Below, in pieces: positions 1-8,612 of a DNA stretch of 64,000 nucleotides (within the stretch, counting starts at the first letter, position 1; each line of letters begins with the position of its first letter). This DNA comes from an uncultured Eubacteriales bacterium (GTDB lineage Bacteria > Bacillota > Clostridia > Christensenellales > UBA1242): contig CAQIDI010000003.1 in assembly GCA_948806215.1 (NCBI GenBank), positions 95,306 to 159,305 on the forward strand. The letters are read 5' to 3'. The position numbers and the translations under genes are program-made. The notes below the pieces were generated by a model. The model was not told the origin of the DNA. It saw only the letters and a program-made list of their open reading frames with translations, and ran no database searches.

Positions 1-394
1 CCGAACAACATTCGCAATTTTCTAAAACCTTAATTTCACACTTGTGATTAAAGTTATTTTCTGTTAACATTTTGCCTGCACCAAATCTAGTATCCAACGC
101 ACCTACAAAAACTTTGTTTAATCTTGCACTTAAAATTGCACCTGCGCACATAATGCAAGGTTCAAGCGTTACATACATTTCACAATTTTCCAGCCTAAAG
201 TTTTTTACTTTTTTTGTGGCTTTATTAATAGCTATAATTTCGGCGTGGCACAAACTGTTTTGTTTTTGTTCCTTTTTGTTATGTGCTTTTGCAATTATTT
301 TGTTATTTTTAACAATAACACAGCCAACAGGTACATCTCCGTGTTTGGCTGCTTTTTTTGCTTCGTTATAAGCAACCTGCATAAAACTATTCAT
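1..394 (-). CDS. tadA: tRNA adenosine deaminase TadA (3' end outside window)
   Basis: Deaminates A34 of tRNA-Arg to inosine. The frame runs open from an ATG at 394 to the window edge, giving 131 codons of a family usually about 150 long. The zinc and catalytic signature is complete: CHAE at residues 49-52 (H50 ligand, E52 proton shuttle) and EPCIMCAGA with C80 and C83. The C-terminal part (NHKCEIKVL...) matches the usual TadA tail, so only the last residues are missing. A GTGAG-type RBS lies in the end of rlmH, whose stop is 8 nt upstream, so the two are probably cotranscribed. Distinguishing TadA from other cytidine/adenosine deaminases rests on the PVGCVIV start region and overall pattern; this call is firm. 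Confidence 0.92.
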   Translation of the reverse strand, partial: MNSFMQVAYNEAKKAAKHGDVPVGCVIVKNNKIIAKAHNKKEQKQNSLCHAEIIAINKATKKVKNFRLENCEMYVTLEPCIMCAGAILSARLNKVFVGALDTRFGAGKMLTENNFNHKCEIKVLENCECCS

Positions 395-402
395 ATTTAT
401 TC

Positions 403-870
403 TCACTTATGATAAGTTACATTATTATTAATTGTTAAAGCTCTGTATATTTGCTCTACTAGCACAACCCTAAACAACTGATGAGGTAAAGTAAAATCAG
501 AAAAACTAATTTTTAAGTTTGCCATATTTTTTAATTCTTCGCTAACGCCATAGCTACCGCCAATTACAAAAGTTGTGTCGGAAAAATTTTGTTCAACCAT
601 TTTTAATTTTTTTGCAAACTTAACCGAATCAAACTTTTCGCCATTTATATCACAAATAATAACAAACCCTTTTAAATGTTGTTTTAATTTTAAACCTTCT
701 TTGGTTATAACATTTAAAATATCACTGTTAGAAAAATTGGCAGGCAACCTTTCTTCTTTAACTTCGGTTATGTTAATTTTTGTGTACCTACCAATTCGTT
801 TAACATATTCATTTATTGCTTTAACATAAAAATCTTCTTTAATTTGCCCAACTGTAACAATATTAATCAT
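403..870 (-). CDS. rlmH: 23S rRNA pseudouridine-1915 N3-methyltransferase RlmH
   Basis: SPOUT-class methyltransferase that methylates pseudouridine 1915 in helix 69 of 23S rRNA. The product is 155 aa, the family length, starting MINIVTVGQIK and ending in the characteristic LPHQLFRVVLVEQIYRA...YHK block that forms the SAM knot; FVIGGSYGV is the glycine-rich cofactor loop. I start it at ATG 870, preceded by a GGGGGT ribosome site, rather than at the in-frame TTG at 882. That ATG overlaps the upstream protease stop as ATGA, suggesting translational coupling. The gene is often near walJ and an HtrA-type protease in Bacillota, as it is here. Confidence 0.95.
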   Translation of the reverse strand: MINIVTVGQIKEDFYVKAINEYVKRIGRYTKINITEVKEERLPANFSNSDILNVITKEGLKLKQHLKGFVIICDINGEKFDSVKFAKKLKMVEQNFSDTTFVIGGSYGVSEELKNMANLKISFSDFTLPHQLFRVVLVEQIYRALTINNNVTYHK

Positions 871-2006
871 AACAACCCCCAAACAAAAGTAAATATTGTT
901 ACAAGCGAGCCTAAAACTAGCGAGCCTATTAAAAACAAATTATCGTAATATTTAGGTTTAAAAACATTGTTTTGTTTAGGTAAAACAATATCAATTGGGC
1001 TTTTCATTTCTTCAAAACTAATATCTAGCGTTGCTTGATTTTCTTGCATATTTTGCGTTACTCTGTTTTTTTCAAGCATTATTGGAGAATTTGTTATTGC
1101 TCTTTCTTCTTTAGTGTAAACACTATCTATAACCTTTTTAACTTTGTTTAATGTTGATATTTTATATAGTTTTGAAACTAGCCAAACCAAAATAGCCACA
1201 ACCGAAATTAAAATAACGAAACATATAATAAAGGTTAAAAAAGCGTTTCCATTTTTTAATAATCCGTTAATACCATTATAAAAGTTTTTTCCAAACCACC
1301 CATAATTTTCGGCAGCACTAATATAAATGCTAATAAAGTTATTAATAAAGTGAATTATAATTGCCGGATAAATACTACGAGCAACAATAGCAACAAGCGA
1401 CATTAAAAGCCCTAAAACAAAAGCATAGAAAAATTGGTTAATGTTAAAGTGCACCAAACCAAACAAAATTGAGCTTATAAATATTGCTTTTTTAACACCT
1501 ATTTTATATGTTCCTTGCAATAAAATTCCTCTATGCAAAAACTCCTCGCAAATTGCAGGAAGCAAAGCAACAGAAATAACTTCAATTAAAAAACTTAGCC
1601 AATTTGGAAATAGTGGCGAATAGTTTGTGTTTGTTCCTGTTATTGGTTGCGAGTAACCAAACATACCAATAATTCCACTAAACACAGTTGAAACTGCAAT
1701 GTTAATAATAAAAGCAATAACACCAAGCGCAATGCTAATTAACACAGTTTTAAAGCCAATGCTTTTAAAACGCATTTGCTTAAATGTTGTTTTTAATCCG
1801 CCATTATGTCTATTAAAAATTGTGTAAAGCACAAGTGGCAACAAAAACATTAGCACAACCTGAATTAACACCGTGTAAATTATATCGGCAATGTCGGGAT
1901 GAAGTGAACCCGTAACATTAAAAGCCGATAAAATTCTTAACACGCAAAATAAGGTCATACTAATAAAATATATTAAGTAAATTTTAAAAATATTTGGTCT
2001 ATCCAT
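867..2006 (-). CDS. CPBP family intramembrane metalloprotease (first of two)
   Basis: Polytopic membrane protein of the CAAX-protease/bacteriocin-processing (CPBP, Abi) family. The glutamate-rich active-site motif CEEFLHRG (E154, E155, R159), the FGLVH motif (H186) and the third HFINN motif (H219) are all present and lie in hydrophobic segments, so it should be catalytically competent. About eight membrane segments precede and surround the motifs; a 60-residue soluble linker and a final TM helix follow. In Gram-positives such proteins process peptides or maturate surface proteins; the substrate here cannot be told. It lies 17 nt after a second CPBP gene and overlaps rlmH by 4 nt, so all three are probably one operon. 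Confidence 0.88.
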   Translation of the reverse strand: MDRPNIFKIYLIYFISMTLFCVLRILSAFNVTGSLHPDIADIIYTVLIQVVLMFLLPLVLYTIFNRHNGGLKTTFKQMRFKSIGFKTVLISIALGVIAFIINIAVSTVFSGIIGMFGYSQPITGTNTNYSPLFPNWLSFLIEVISVALLPAICEEFLHRGILLQGTYKIGVKKAIFISSILFGLVHFNINQFFYAFVLGLLMSLVAIVARSIYPAIIIHFINNFISIYISAAENYGWFGKNFYNGINGLLKNGNAFLTFIICFVILISVVAILVWLVSKLYKISTLNKVKKVIDSVYTKEERAITNSPIMLEKNRVTQNMQENQATLDISFEEMKSPIDIVLPKQNNVFKPKYYDNLFLIGSLVLGSLVTIFTFVWGLL

Positions 2007-2023
2007 TTTACTCCGTTATAAAA

Positions 2024-3118
2024 TTACAAAACAAAAGTATTAACAATCCAAATAACAGCACCCAAAACAAAACCTGATAACAACCACAATAGTTCTTGTT
2101 TTGTTATTTTTTTATCTTCGATATTATTATTTTCTTCTTCTATAACTATTGTGCTTTTGGTGGTTAGGTTTTCTAAATTTTCAGTTTGGTTTAGTTCAAC
2201 AGCTTTTAGTTCCTTTTTCTCTTCAAACTTATTAACATATCTTAACAAAAATATTAATCCCACAATAACACCGCCAGCAATTAGCAATGCTAAAATTGGC
2301 CAGCAATAATCCCAAACAGTGTTATAAACCGGAGCAGCATTAACATCTACATTATTTAAAGTGTAAATAAACGACATTGTTACAACCACAAAGTTGTTAA
2401 CAAAGTGCATTATAATTGAATAAACTAAGCTTTTGCCATAGTAAGTTGCATAGCCAAAAACAACGCCTAAAATAAATTGGAATATTGTTTGTTGCAAACT
2501 GCCGTGCAATAGCATAAACATTGTTGCAGTTAAAATTATTGCAATATGCGGATTAAATTTTTTTAATAATCCCCTTTGAATTAATCCTCTAAACAAAAGT
2601 TCTTCGCATATAGCAGGAACAACTGCCATAACCAAAACGCCTAACACATATCTAAAACCATTATCCATAACATAACTTAAACTATTAGAAGGATTGTAAC
2701 CTAATAGTGCACAGCCATAATCAAATAATGTTATAAAAGGCGAAATTAAAAACACCGCCACAAGCGACATAATTATAACAATTAAAACTTTTTGATAGTT
2801 AACCCTAAATTTTATATCAGAAGCTTTATAGCAATCTATTTTGTTAACTTTGCAATAAATTAAGTAGGTGCTTAAAAAAACTAAAGGTGTTGATAACAGC
2901 GAAATTATAATAGCCACATTAGTTTTGCTAAACTCGCCATAGTTAGAACCAGCCATTCTGCTAAATAACGCAAACAATGTTATTAAAATCAAAACAACCA
3001 CAGAAGGTATAACTAAACTCATTAAAAAGTTTATTCCACTATCCATAACATTAAAACAAGTTTTTTTACTTTCTGTTTTTAAATTTTGATTATTTATGCG
3101 TGGGTTTTTGTTTTTCAT
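2024..3118 (-). CDS. CPBP family intramembrane metalloprotease (second of two)
   Basis: Paralogue of the next gene, with the same architecture: N-terminal cytosolic tail of about 30 residues, multiple TM helices, CEELLFRG (E172, E173, R177), MLLHG (H205), HFVNN (H238), then an acidic linker and a final TM helix at the C terminus. Family knowledge makes it a membrane-embedded metalloprotease; substrate unknown. It is the first gene of the CPBP-CPBP-rlmH-tadA run and has a convincing promoter at 3154-3182. The two CPBP proteins are clearly related but not near-identical, so the duplication is old or the pair is maintained with different substrates. Confidence 0.87.
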   Translation of the reverse strand: MKNKNPRINNQNLKTESKKTCFNVMDSGINFLMSLVIPSVVVLILITLFALFSRMAGSNYGEFSKTNVAIIISLLSTPLVFLSTYLIYCKVNKIDCYKASDIKFRVNYQKVLIVIIMSLVAVFLISPFITLFDYGCALLGYNPSNSLSYVMDNGFRYVLGVLVMAVVPAICEELLFRGLIQRGLLKKFNPHIAIILTATMFMLLHGSLQQTIFQFILGVVFGYATYYGKSLVYSIIMHFVNNFVVVTMSFIYTLNNVDVNAAPVYNTVWDYCWPILALLIAGGVIVGLIFLLRYVNKFEEKKELKAVELNQTENLENLTTKSTIVIEEENNNIEDKKITKQELLWLLSGFVLGAVIWIVNTFVL

Positions 3119-3153
3119 TTTTTTTACTCTTTACTATTTATAATTATAAATTT

Positions 3154-3182
3154 AGTATATATTATTTACTAACAATAATCAA
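3154..3182 (-). promoter_or_regulatory. Promoter for the CPBP-rlmH-tadA operon
   Basis: TTGATT (3177-3182) and TATACT (3154-3159) on the minus strand with a 17-nt spacer, 35 nt before the CPBP start codon. Housekeeping sigma-A type by eye. Confidence 0.6.
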
Positions 3183-3244
3183 CAAAAACCCAAATGTTTA
3201 AAATTAACAAAAATTAAAAAATCGGCATTAAATTAGCAAATAAA

Positions 3245-3268
3245 AAAAGCATCAAATTTGATGCTTTT
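3245..3268 (-). terminator. Intrinsic terminator after htrC-like gene
   Basis: Perfect 12-bp palindrome AAAAGCATCAAA/TTTGATGCTTTT immediately after the stop at 3271, continuing into a T run on the minus strand. Confidence 0.85.
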
Positions 3269-3270
3269 AA

Positions 3271-4254
3271 TTATTTTAACTTAACTAAACTGCGAAACAC
3301 AACTCCCTCTCTTAAGCCTTCTAAAATAACATAATCGTTTGCATTATATTTGTTTACTTCAAACTTAAAATCGGTAGCATTACTTATTTTGTTCCCGTTT
3401 ACTTTTGTAATAATATCCCCGCACAATATGTTATTTTCGTTATTCTCAGAAACACTTTTAACTAAAAAGCCTAACTTATCACTTTCATAATTAGCATCGT
3501 AGCCAAAAACTCCAACCTTGGTTGTTGAAAGCATTTTAGAATCAGCTTTTTCTATTAAACTTAAAACACTCTTTATTGGAATTGCAAAGCCTAACCCTTC
3601 TGCATCTGCAATTTTTAATGTATTTATTCCAACAACTTCGCCACAAGAATTAATAAGCGGTCCGCCAGAGTTTCCGGGATTAATACTTGCATCGTGCTGT
3701 ATTAAATTATGCATAAGCCCCACACCATTACTAAGTGTTACTTTTAAAGTTCTATTAAGAGCACTAACAATACCTTTTGTAAAAGTGTGTTTAAAATTTA
3801 TTGAAACAGGAGTTCCAACGCAAACAACATCCTGCCCCACAGTTAAACTATCGCTATTACCTAGTGGCAAATAAGGAATTGCATAATCGGCTTTCAGAAT
3901 TGCAATGTCTAAAGTTTCATCACTATAAATAACAATAGCACTTGCAGTTTCGCCAGAACTTAGATGCAATGTAATATTGCCATTGTTTGCAATTACGTGT
4001 TGATTAGTTAAAACATAGCCCCCACTTTTAACACACACTCCACTGCCTAAACTAGAGTTTGTTTTACTAACACTTTCTATTGCCACAATGGCAGGACTAA
4101 CAGTTTTTGCAAGTGTTGAAGTATCGCTATTAGAACTAAGCCTAACAATTTCTTCACTTTCGGTAACTTTAAAATATTTTGCATTGCTATTAAACGAACA
4201 TCCAAAAAGTAACACACAAAAACTAAAACATAAAATTAATCTAAACAGTTTCAT
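3271..4254 (-). CDS. htrC: HtrA/DegP-like trypsin-fold serine protease, lipoprotein, with PDZ domain
   Basis: Surface quality-control protease. Residues 1-19 are a lipoprotein signal ending in LFGC (C19), so it should be lipid-anchored outside the membrane rather than TM-anchored as in Bacillus HtrA. The S1C catalytic triad is visible: H86 in TNQHVI, D116 in LDIAIL, S196 in GNSGGPL. Residues from about 250 to 327 form one PDZ-like domain (GFLVKSV...GDIITKVNG). At 327 aa it is short for the family because it lacks a cytosolic N-terminal part. It follows walJ, as htrC (yyxA) does in Bacillus, which is why I offer that symbol; orthology is inferred. The RBS GAGGGG is just before ATG 4254 and a terminator separates it from walJ. 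Confidence 0.88.
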   Translation of the reverse strand: MKLFRLILCFSFCVLLFGCSFNSNAKYFKVTESEEIVRLSSNSDTSTLAKTVSPAIVAIESVSKTNSSLGSGVCVKSGGYVLTNQHVIANNGNITLHLSSGETASAIVIYSDETLDIAILKADYAIPYLPLGNSDSLTVGQDVVCVGTPVSINFKHTFTKGIVSALNRTLKVTLSNGVGLMHNLIQHDASINPGNSGGPLINSCGEVVGINTLKIADAEGLGFAIPIKSVLSLIEKADSKMLSTTKVGVFGYDANYESDKLGFLVKSVSENNENNILCGDIITKVNGNKISNATDFKFEVNKYNANDYVILEGLREGVVFRSLVKLK

Positions 4255-4264
4255 ATCCCCTCAC

Positions 4265-4294
4265 AAAAAAAGCAACCTTATTTTTAGGTTGCTT
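4265..4294 (-). terminator. Intrinsic terminator/attenuator between walJ and htrC
   Basis: AAGCAACCT / AGGTTGCTT stem (9 bp, 7-nt loop) followed by T7 on the minus strand. It lies between the walJ stop and the htrC ribosome site, so it may attenuate rather than end transcription, since I see no strong htrC promoter after it. Confidence 0.8.
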
Positions 4295-4313
4295 AAATTT
4301 TTGATATTTATGC

Positions 4314-5108
4314 TTAATTAATTTTAAATAATGTTCCTAAATTAAACGCTGGAGCAACATCTATTTTTATGTTTACCCCCGGAGTTATTCCTTGTGCTAA
4401 TAAATACGAGCAGTGTGTATCGAACGCCAATTTAGGATCGTTATTATCCAAACTTAAATGTGCAAGCACAACTTGTTTAACATTGTTAACTGCAAGTTCA
4501 CAAACCACCTTTGCACTAGCCATATTAGATAAATGTCCGTGCTTGCTTAAAATTCTTCGCTTTAATGCATCTGGATAACTAGGATTAGAAACCACCATTT
4601 TTTCATCGTGGTTACTTTCTAAAATAACAAGTTTACAATTTTTTAAATAGTTTATTGTTTCAGGAGTTGCAAAGCCCAAATCGGTTGCATATGCAAATGC
4701 ACTTGTGCCATTTGAAATTCTAAATCCAACACAACTGGTTGCATCGTGTGGTAATTTAAAACTAGTTATATTAAATTCTCCCACACAAAAATCCGTGTCA
4801 AAAAATTCAACAACTTTTGCTAAATTAATGTTGCCAACTTTTTTTAGCAATGCTTCTTTACCTTCTTGTTTAACATAAAGTTTAGCACCATATTTTCTAA
4901 TAAATGGTCCAATACCTTTAGTGTGGTCGGAATGTTCGTGAGTTGATAAAATTGCCATTATCGAATTTGGATCAACATTTAATACTTTTAGTTTTTCAAC
5001 CAGTGTTGTAACATTAATTCCTGCATCTATTAATAAATTTGTTTTTTCGCCTAACACTAAAACTGAGTTTCCGCGGCTGGAACTAGAAAGTGTTATTACC
5101 TTCATCAT
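4314..5108 (-). CDS. walJ: MBL-fold metallohydrolase WalJ (YycJ)
   Basis: Metallo-beta-lactamase-fold phosphodiesterase/5'-exonuclease-like protein of the WalJ family, linked in Bacillota to the WalRK cell-wall regulon and to DNA replication coordination. The family start MKVITLSSSSRGNS and metal site STHEHSDH (H57, H59, D61, H62) are evident, with later ligands in LPHDATS and LAHLSLDNN; 264 aa is the normal length. Two adjacent ATG codons (5108, 5105) both lie behind AAGGAAG. In Bacillus it ends the walRKHIJ operon and precedes htrC. Here walRKHI are absent from the upstream side, which instead holds an M1 peptidase on the same strand 65 nt away. Confidence 0.9.
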   Translation of the reverse strand: MMKVITLSSSSRGNSVLVLGEKTNLLIDAGINVTTLVEKLKVLNVDPNSIMAILSTHEHSDHTKGIGPFIRKYGAKLYVKQEGKEALLKKVGNINLAKVVEFFDTDFCVGEFNITSFKLPHDATSCVGFRISNGTSAFAYATDLGFATPETINYLKNCKLVILESNHDEKMVVSNPSYPDALKRRILSKHGHLSNMASAKVVCELAVNNVKQVVLAHLSLDNNDPKLAFDTHCSYLLAQGITPGVNIKIDVAPAFNLGTLFKIN

Positions 5109-5173
5109 ATAGTTTATCTTCCTTTTTACTTTAGTATTATATTAAATAAATTAAATTTGTGCAAGTTATCTTG

Positions 5174-6652
5174 TTATGGCTTTGAAACAATTACGAATTT
5201 TCCGTCTATCCAAGAATTAATATAGTTTCTTAATTCTCGTTTGCAGGTTTTTTCCATTGCCGCAATAAAATTATCGGGATTAACATTGTTAAAAGCATTT
5301 TCGCTATAATATGCTTGCAACCCAATTAAAAAGTTGTTTTTGCCAACAACTTCACGCAAATTGTCAAAAAGCAACATTCCTTTAACATATGTCATATAAA
5401 CATATTCTGGTTCTGTTCCATATTGATCAATGTGACGATTCATAGATGTATCTAATTTTCCTAGTATTTCTGTGTATAAATCAACAAAGGTTACATAGCT
5501 ATTATTTGTGCTTTTTATTAACTCGTTATAGTCAATGCCATAGTCTGGATTTTCTTCGTAGAATAATGCTGTTGAATATTCGGTTAAGCCTTCGTCTAAC
5601 CAAGCATTTCTAAATGCATTGCTTCCAATAACACCATACCACCACTGATGTGCAATTTCGTGCACTATAACATTTTTATAATCTGCACCAGTAACTTCGT
5701 CGCTAATATAAACTAAATTTGGATATTCCATTCCACCGTGAACAAAATTTGTTTTAACAACATTTAAAGTTTTATAAGGATACTTACCAAATAACTTGTT
5801 AAAAGTTTTTACAGAATCCAATGCTGTTTGCAAATTTTCTTGTGCATTATCGTCATTATAGTAATAGTAAGTAACTAAAGTATCATCAACAGTATTTGAT
5901 AAAACTTCGAACTTTGTTGATAGCACTATAGCAAAATCTCTAACTGTTTTTGCGTTCAAATAATATGTGCTTATGCTTTCTTCTTTAACCGCAGATGTTT
6001 GCTCTCCTGTTGAAGAAACAACAAATTCGGTTGGCACTGTTAGTTTAACTTCGTAGTTCGACATATCACTATAAAATGGATCACCATTAGAATTATATGG
6101 ATCTAAAATAAATTCACCATTTTCAAACACTGCAACTATTGGATAAAAGTTTGCAAGGTTAACAGTGTTTTCTCCATAACCAAATCTGTGATTAACGTTT
6201 GGAACTTGAACAGTAAAATCTATTAACACTGTTACTTTATCAAGAGGTTCTAAATCAAAACCTAAAAATAGTTTTAAAATATTATTATCCGTTCCACTAT
6301 ATTCAAAGGTTGCATCCACACCATTAACTTTTGCAAAATTAATAACTATATCTCCTGCACTAAATCCGTTAGGATATGCTTTTTTTTCGTTTAGGGTACT
6401 AACAGGTTTGTTAACTGCTCCTTCACTAAATGCTTTAGGATATAAATGAAAACATAAAAACGATAACGTTGTATCGGTTCTGTTTGTATAGGTTAATGTT
6501 TCATTGCCATTTAGCATATGCTCTTCGGTATAGGTTAAATCCAATTGATAGGTGTTTAATTGTTTGCTTTGTTTGTTTATATCTAAGTTGCTGTTTCCGC
6601 AACCAAACAAAAACATAACACAAAGTAAGCCTACCATCCACAATTTTTTCAT
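5174..6652 (-). CDS. M1 family zinc aminopeptidase, lipoprotein
   Basis: Gluzincin aminopeptidase anchored to the outer face of the membrane. A lipoprotein signal ends at LFGC (C18). An N-terminal beta domain is followed by the substrate-anchoring GGMEY motif (306-310) and the zinc site HEIAHQWW (H331, E332, H335) with third ligand E354 in LDEGLTEYS. At 492 aa it has the catalytic core only and lacks the long helical C-terminal domain of PepN, as do many Clostridia lipoprotein M1 enzymes. A good RBS, AAGGAG, precedes the ATG. Likely role: trimming peptides at the cell surface. Activity is well supported; substrate preference is not visible. Confidence 0.9.
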   Translation of the reverse strand: MKKLWMVGLLCVMFLFGCGNSNLDINKQSKQLNTYQLDLTYTEEHMLNGNETLTYTNRTDTTLSFLCFHLYPKAFSEGAVNKPVSTLNEKKAYPNGFSAGDIVINFAKVNGVDATFEYSGTDNNILKLFLGFDLEPLDKVTVLIDFTVQVPNVNHRFGYGENTVNLANFYPIVAVFENGEFILDPYNSNGDPFYSDMSNYEVKLTVPTEFVVSSTGEQTSAVKEESISTYYLNAKTVRDFAIVLSTKFEVLSNTVDDTLVTYYYYNDDNAQENLQTALDSVKTFNKLFGKYPYKTLNVVKTNFVHGGMEYPNLVYISDEVTGADYKNVIVHEIAHQWWYGVIGSNAFRNAWLDEGLTEYSTALFYEENPDYGIDYNELIKSTNNSYVTFVDLYTEILGKLDTSMNRHIDQYGTEPEYVYMTYVKGMLLFDNLREVVGKNNFLIGLQAYYSENAFNNVNPDNFIAAMEKTCKRELRNYINSWIDGKFVIVSKP

Positions 6653-6772
6653 TGACTTGCTCCTTAATAAAAACTTTGAAAAGTTAAGTTATAAAATAAC
6701 AAAACACTTTTCTACTTAAAACATTTTTATTAGACAAGCCTTTTTTTTAGAACAAAAAAAGAAAATTAAAAA

Positions 6773-7102
6773 CTAATTTTCTTCTTTTTCTTTGCTTAAT
6801 AAACTTATCAATATTATAACTCCAATAGGAAAACAAAAAGTTAACATAATCATACCAAAAATAAATGTTCCAATATTATCTCCTATAACTTTTCTTAAAT
6901 GCCTATAATCTTTATTATAAACATCCCCGTAATAATTTATAGATTTTGTTACTTCTTTGTTTATTTCGTTTTCAAAATCTTCTAATACTGTTTTATTATC
7001 TTCTTTTAATTCTTCCCCAACATATGTGTTACCACAATATTCACAAACACCACTACTGTTTTTTAAATGTGCACCACAAGAAGGACATTTTAAAATTTTC
7101 AT
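6773..7102 (-). CDS. Small zinc-ribbon membrane protein
   Basis: 109 aa with an N-terminal zinc ribbon (CPSCG...CEYCG, four cysteines in residues 6-23), a charged helical stretch and one C-terminal TM segment of about 25 residues. RBS GGAGAA 5 nt before the ATG. Function unknown; zinc-ribbon plus TM proteins are common in Clostridia and often of unknown role. A second protein of the same plan (ribbon first, then membrane helices) sits at 33870-34556, though the two share little beyond the ribbon. Start and frame are secure because of the RBS and the conserved first residues MKILKCPSCG. Confidence 0.75.
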   Translation of the reverse strand: MKILKCPSCGAHLKNSSGVCEYCGNTYVGEELKEDNKTVLEDFENEINKEVTKSINYYGDVYNKDYRHLRKVIGDNIGTFIFGMIMLTFCFPIGVIILISLLSKEKEEN

Positions 7103-7267
7103 GTTTTCTCCAATCGTTAAAATTTTTTATCTTTATAATAATAGTATAATTTAATTAATTAAAATATGTCAAGATTTAAAATTTATAAATTTTTATTGGT
7201 AAAATTTAACTATATAATTTAACATATTAAAATTATACAATCAAAATTTAAAATATTAAAAAAACCA

Positions 7268-7296
7268 TTGACATTAATCTTAATTACAGGTAGAAT
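7268..7296 (+). promoter_or_regulatory. Promoter of the tRNA operon
   Basis: Perfect TTGACA (7268-7273), 17-nt spacer, TAGAAT (7291-7296), ending 26 nt before the first tRNA. One of the strongest promoters in the window, as expected for stable RNA. Confidence 0.85.
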
Positions 7297-7322
7297 AATA
7301 TTGCCTTTAATTTGAGGTATGT

Positions 7323-7399
<77 letters not shown>

Positions 7400-7408
7400 C
7401 TATAATTT

Positions 7409-7483
7409 GGTCCCATGGTCAAGCGGTTAAGACACCACCCTTTCACGGTGGTATCAGGGGTTCGAGTCCCCTTGGGACTACCA
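7409..7483 (+). tRNA. tRNA-Glu (TTC)
   Basis: 75-nt cloverleaf with acceptor GGTCCCA/TGGGACT, anticodon TTC in loop CTTTCAC on a CCACC/GGTGG stem, T loop TTCGAGT and encoded CCA. 9 nt downstream of tRNA-fMet. Confidence 0.93.
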
Positions 7484-7513
7484 TTTATATTTTTCCCAAA
7501 CTATTGGGAATAT

Positions 7514-7590
7514 GGCGGCGTAGCTTAGTTGGTTATAGCGTGCGGTTCATACCCGCAAGGTCGTAGGTTCGAATCCCACCGCCGCTACCA
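7514..7590 (+). tRNA. Elongator tRNA-Met (CAT)
   Basis: 77-nt cloverleaf, acceptor GGCGGCG/CGCCGCT, anticodon CAT in loop TTCATAC. The C after the anticodon loop A and the loop sequence match elongator Met rather than the lysidine-modified Ile tRNA. Encoded CCA. Confidence 0.88.
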
Positions 7591-7595
7591 CACTT

Positions 7596-7617
7596 AATGG
7601 CGCTAGCCATTTTTTTA
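7596..7617 (+). terminator. Terminator of the tRNA operon
   Basis: AATGGC-GCTA-GCCATT stem-loop followed by a run of T residues, 5 nt after the last CCA. Confidence 0.85.
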
Positions 7618-7630
7618 ATTTAGCAAATAA

Positions 7631-7657
7631 AAAAATCACATTAATAGTGTGATTTTT
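7631..7657 (-). terminator. Terminator after divIC
   Basis: Stem AAAAATCACA / TGTGATTTTT, 7-nt loop, just beyond the divIC stop, with T-rich flanks on both strands; it separates the convergent tRNA and yabPQ-divIC units. Confidence 0.8.
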
Positions 7658-7663
7658 ATTTTT

Positions 7664-7936
7664 TTATTTAAAAATTACTTCGCCATCTTTACCCCAGCCC
7701 AAAACTTCCCTAGCATAATCTTCTAAATATTCGCTGGAATTTAAATAGTTATTCTGGTTAGTAACATTAACAATGCTTTGCTCAACATCGCTAAGCCTTT
7801 TTTGTAGTGCCTTTTCTTTATTATTTAAATTTGCAATATTAATAAATTCCACAATTAAAATAATAACAAGCGCAAAAAACAAAATTGCACAAATAACACT
7901 TATTAATTTAACAACATTAAGTTTTTTAAATTTCAT
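7664..7936 (-). CDS. divIC: Septum formation initiator DivIC/FtsB-like
   Basis: Bitopic division protein: a short basic cytosolic N terminus, one TM helix at about residues 9-31, then an extracellular coiled coil (about 35-65) and a short C-terminal domain ending VLGWGKDGEVIF, the usual DivIC/FtsB ending (R.xLGwvkpgE). At 90 aa it is at the short end for the family. It lies 1 nt after yabQ, in the same yabP-yabQ-divIC order as Bacillus subtilis, which distinguishes it from FtsL. It should work in the divisome with FtsL and DivIB. Confidence 0.87.
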   Translation of the reverse strand: MKFKKLNVVKLISVICAILFFALVIILIVEFINIANLNNKEKALQKRLSDVEQSIVNVTNQNNYLNSSEYLEDYAREVLGWGKDGEVIFK

Positions 7937-7937
7937 A

Positions 7938-8291
7938 TTACTTTAACACTCTTTTTACTAGCTTGGTTTTTTTAAGGCGAATTGCGCCACTTTTAAGTTT
8001 ATTATATAACCAATAATAAACTTTGGCAAATAATTTTCCAAGGGTTTTACGCTCTAATATAAAGCCTACAACATAAGCAACTAATAAATAAAACCTAAAT
8101 TCGCCAAAATTAAAGTTTATTAGTGCAATAAAAAATCCAAACACATTAACTACAGCAAAGTGTGCCTCTAATATTTGACTAACAACTATATTGTTTTTTA
8201 ATAATAACTTTATAAAATTTAGTATTCCCCAAATAACACCAAGCAAAATGCCAAACGCTAAAAATATGAAAAACAATTTTGCTTGTATCAT
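7938..8291 (-). CDS. yabQ: Spore cortex biosynthesis membrane protein YabQ
   Basis: 117-aa protein with about four TM segments and the family motif NFGEFRFYLLVAYVVG, corresponding to the GE-R-Y region of YabQ. In Bacillus, YabQ localises to the forespore outer membrane and is needed for cortex formation. Its ATG overlaps the yabP stop as ATGA, and divIC follows 1 nt after its stop. Identification rests on the motif plus the exact yabP-yabQ-divIC gene order. Presence of this pair is the main evidence that the organism forms endospores. Confidence 0.85.
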   Translation of the reverse strand: MIQAKLFFIFLAFGILLGVIWGILNFIKLLLKNNIVVSQILEAHFAVVNVFGFFIALINFNFGEFRFYLLVAYVVGFILERKTLGKLFAKVYYWLYNKLKSGAIRLKKTKLVKRVLK

Positions 8292-8575
8292 TTAAACAAC
8301 CTTTTTAACATATTTTTATTTCCACCTGTACCATATTTAATGCTATCAACTTCACCACTAAGTTCAAGCATTCCGCTTTCAACATCTAACTTTTCAATAT
8401 GTAAACCTTGTCCGCAAATGTAAACACGGTTTCCACTAACCATAAAAATCATATTTTGTTCGTTTGAACTAATGGCTTTTTCAACACCAGTTAAACTTAA
8501 CTTTTTTCTATTATCTAAAACTAATTTAGAACTATTAAACCTTTTTTCGTTTATAACATTAGTAACGTTTTCCAT
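8288..8575 (-). CDS. yabP: Sporulation protein YabP
   Basis: 95-aa YabP/YqfC-family protein: RKKLSLTGVEKAISSNEQNMIF followed by VYICGQGLHIEKLDVESGMLELSGEVDSIKY is the characteristic all-beta core (written here as two segments around residue 50). The start is taken at ATG 8575, 6 nt after GAGGTG; an in-frame GTG at 8581 falls inside that ribosome site. It is the first gene of the sporulation operon, behind a candidate sigma-E promoter. YabP is needed for efficient sporulation in Bacillus; its biochemical role is not known. Confidence 0.87.
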   Translation of the reverse strand: MENVTNVINEKRFNSSKLVLDNRKKLSLTGVEKAISSNEQNMIFMVSGNRVYICGQGLHIEKLDVESGMLELSGEVDSIKYGTGGNKNMLKRLFK

Positions 8576-8612
8576 TAACACCTCAAAATATATTTAAAAT
8601 TTTATTACTAAA

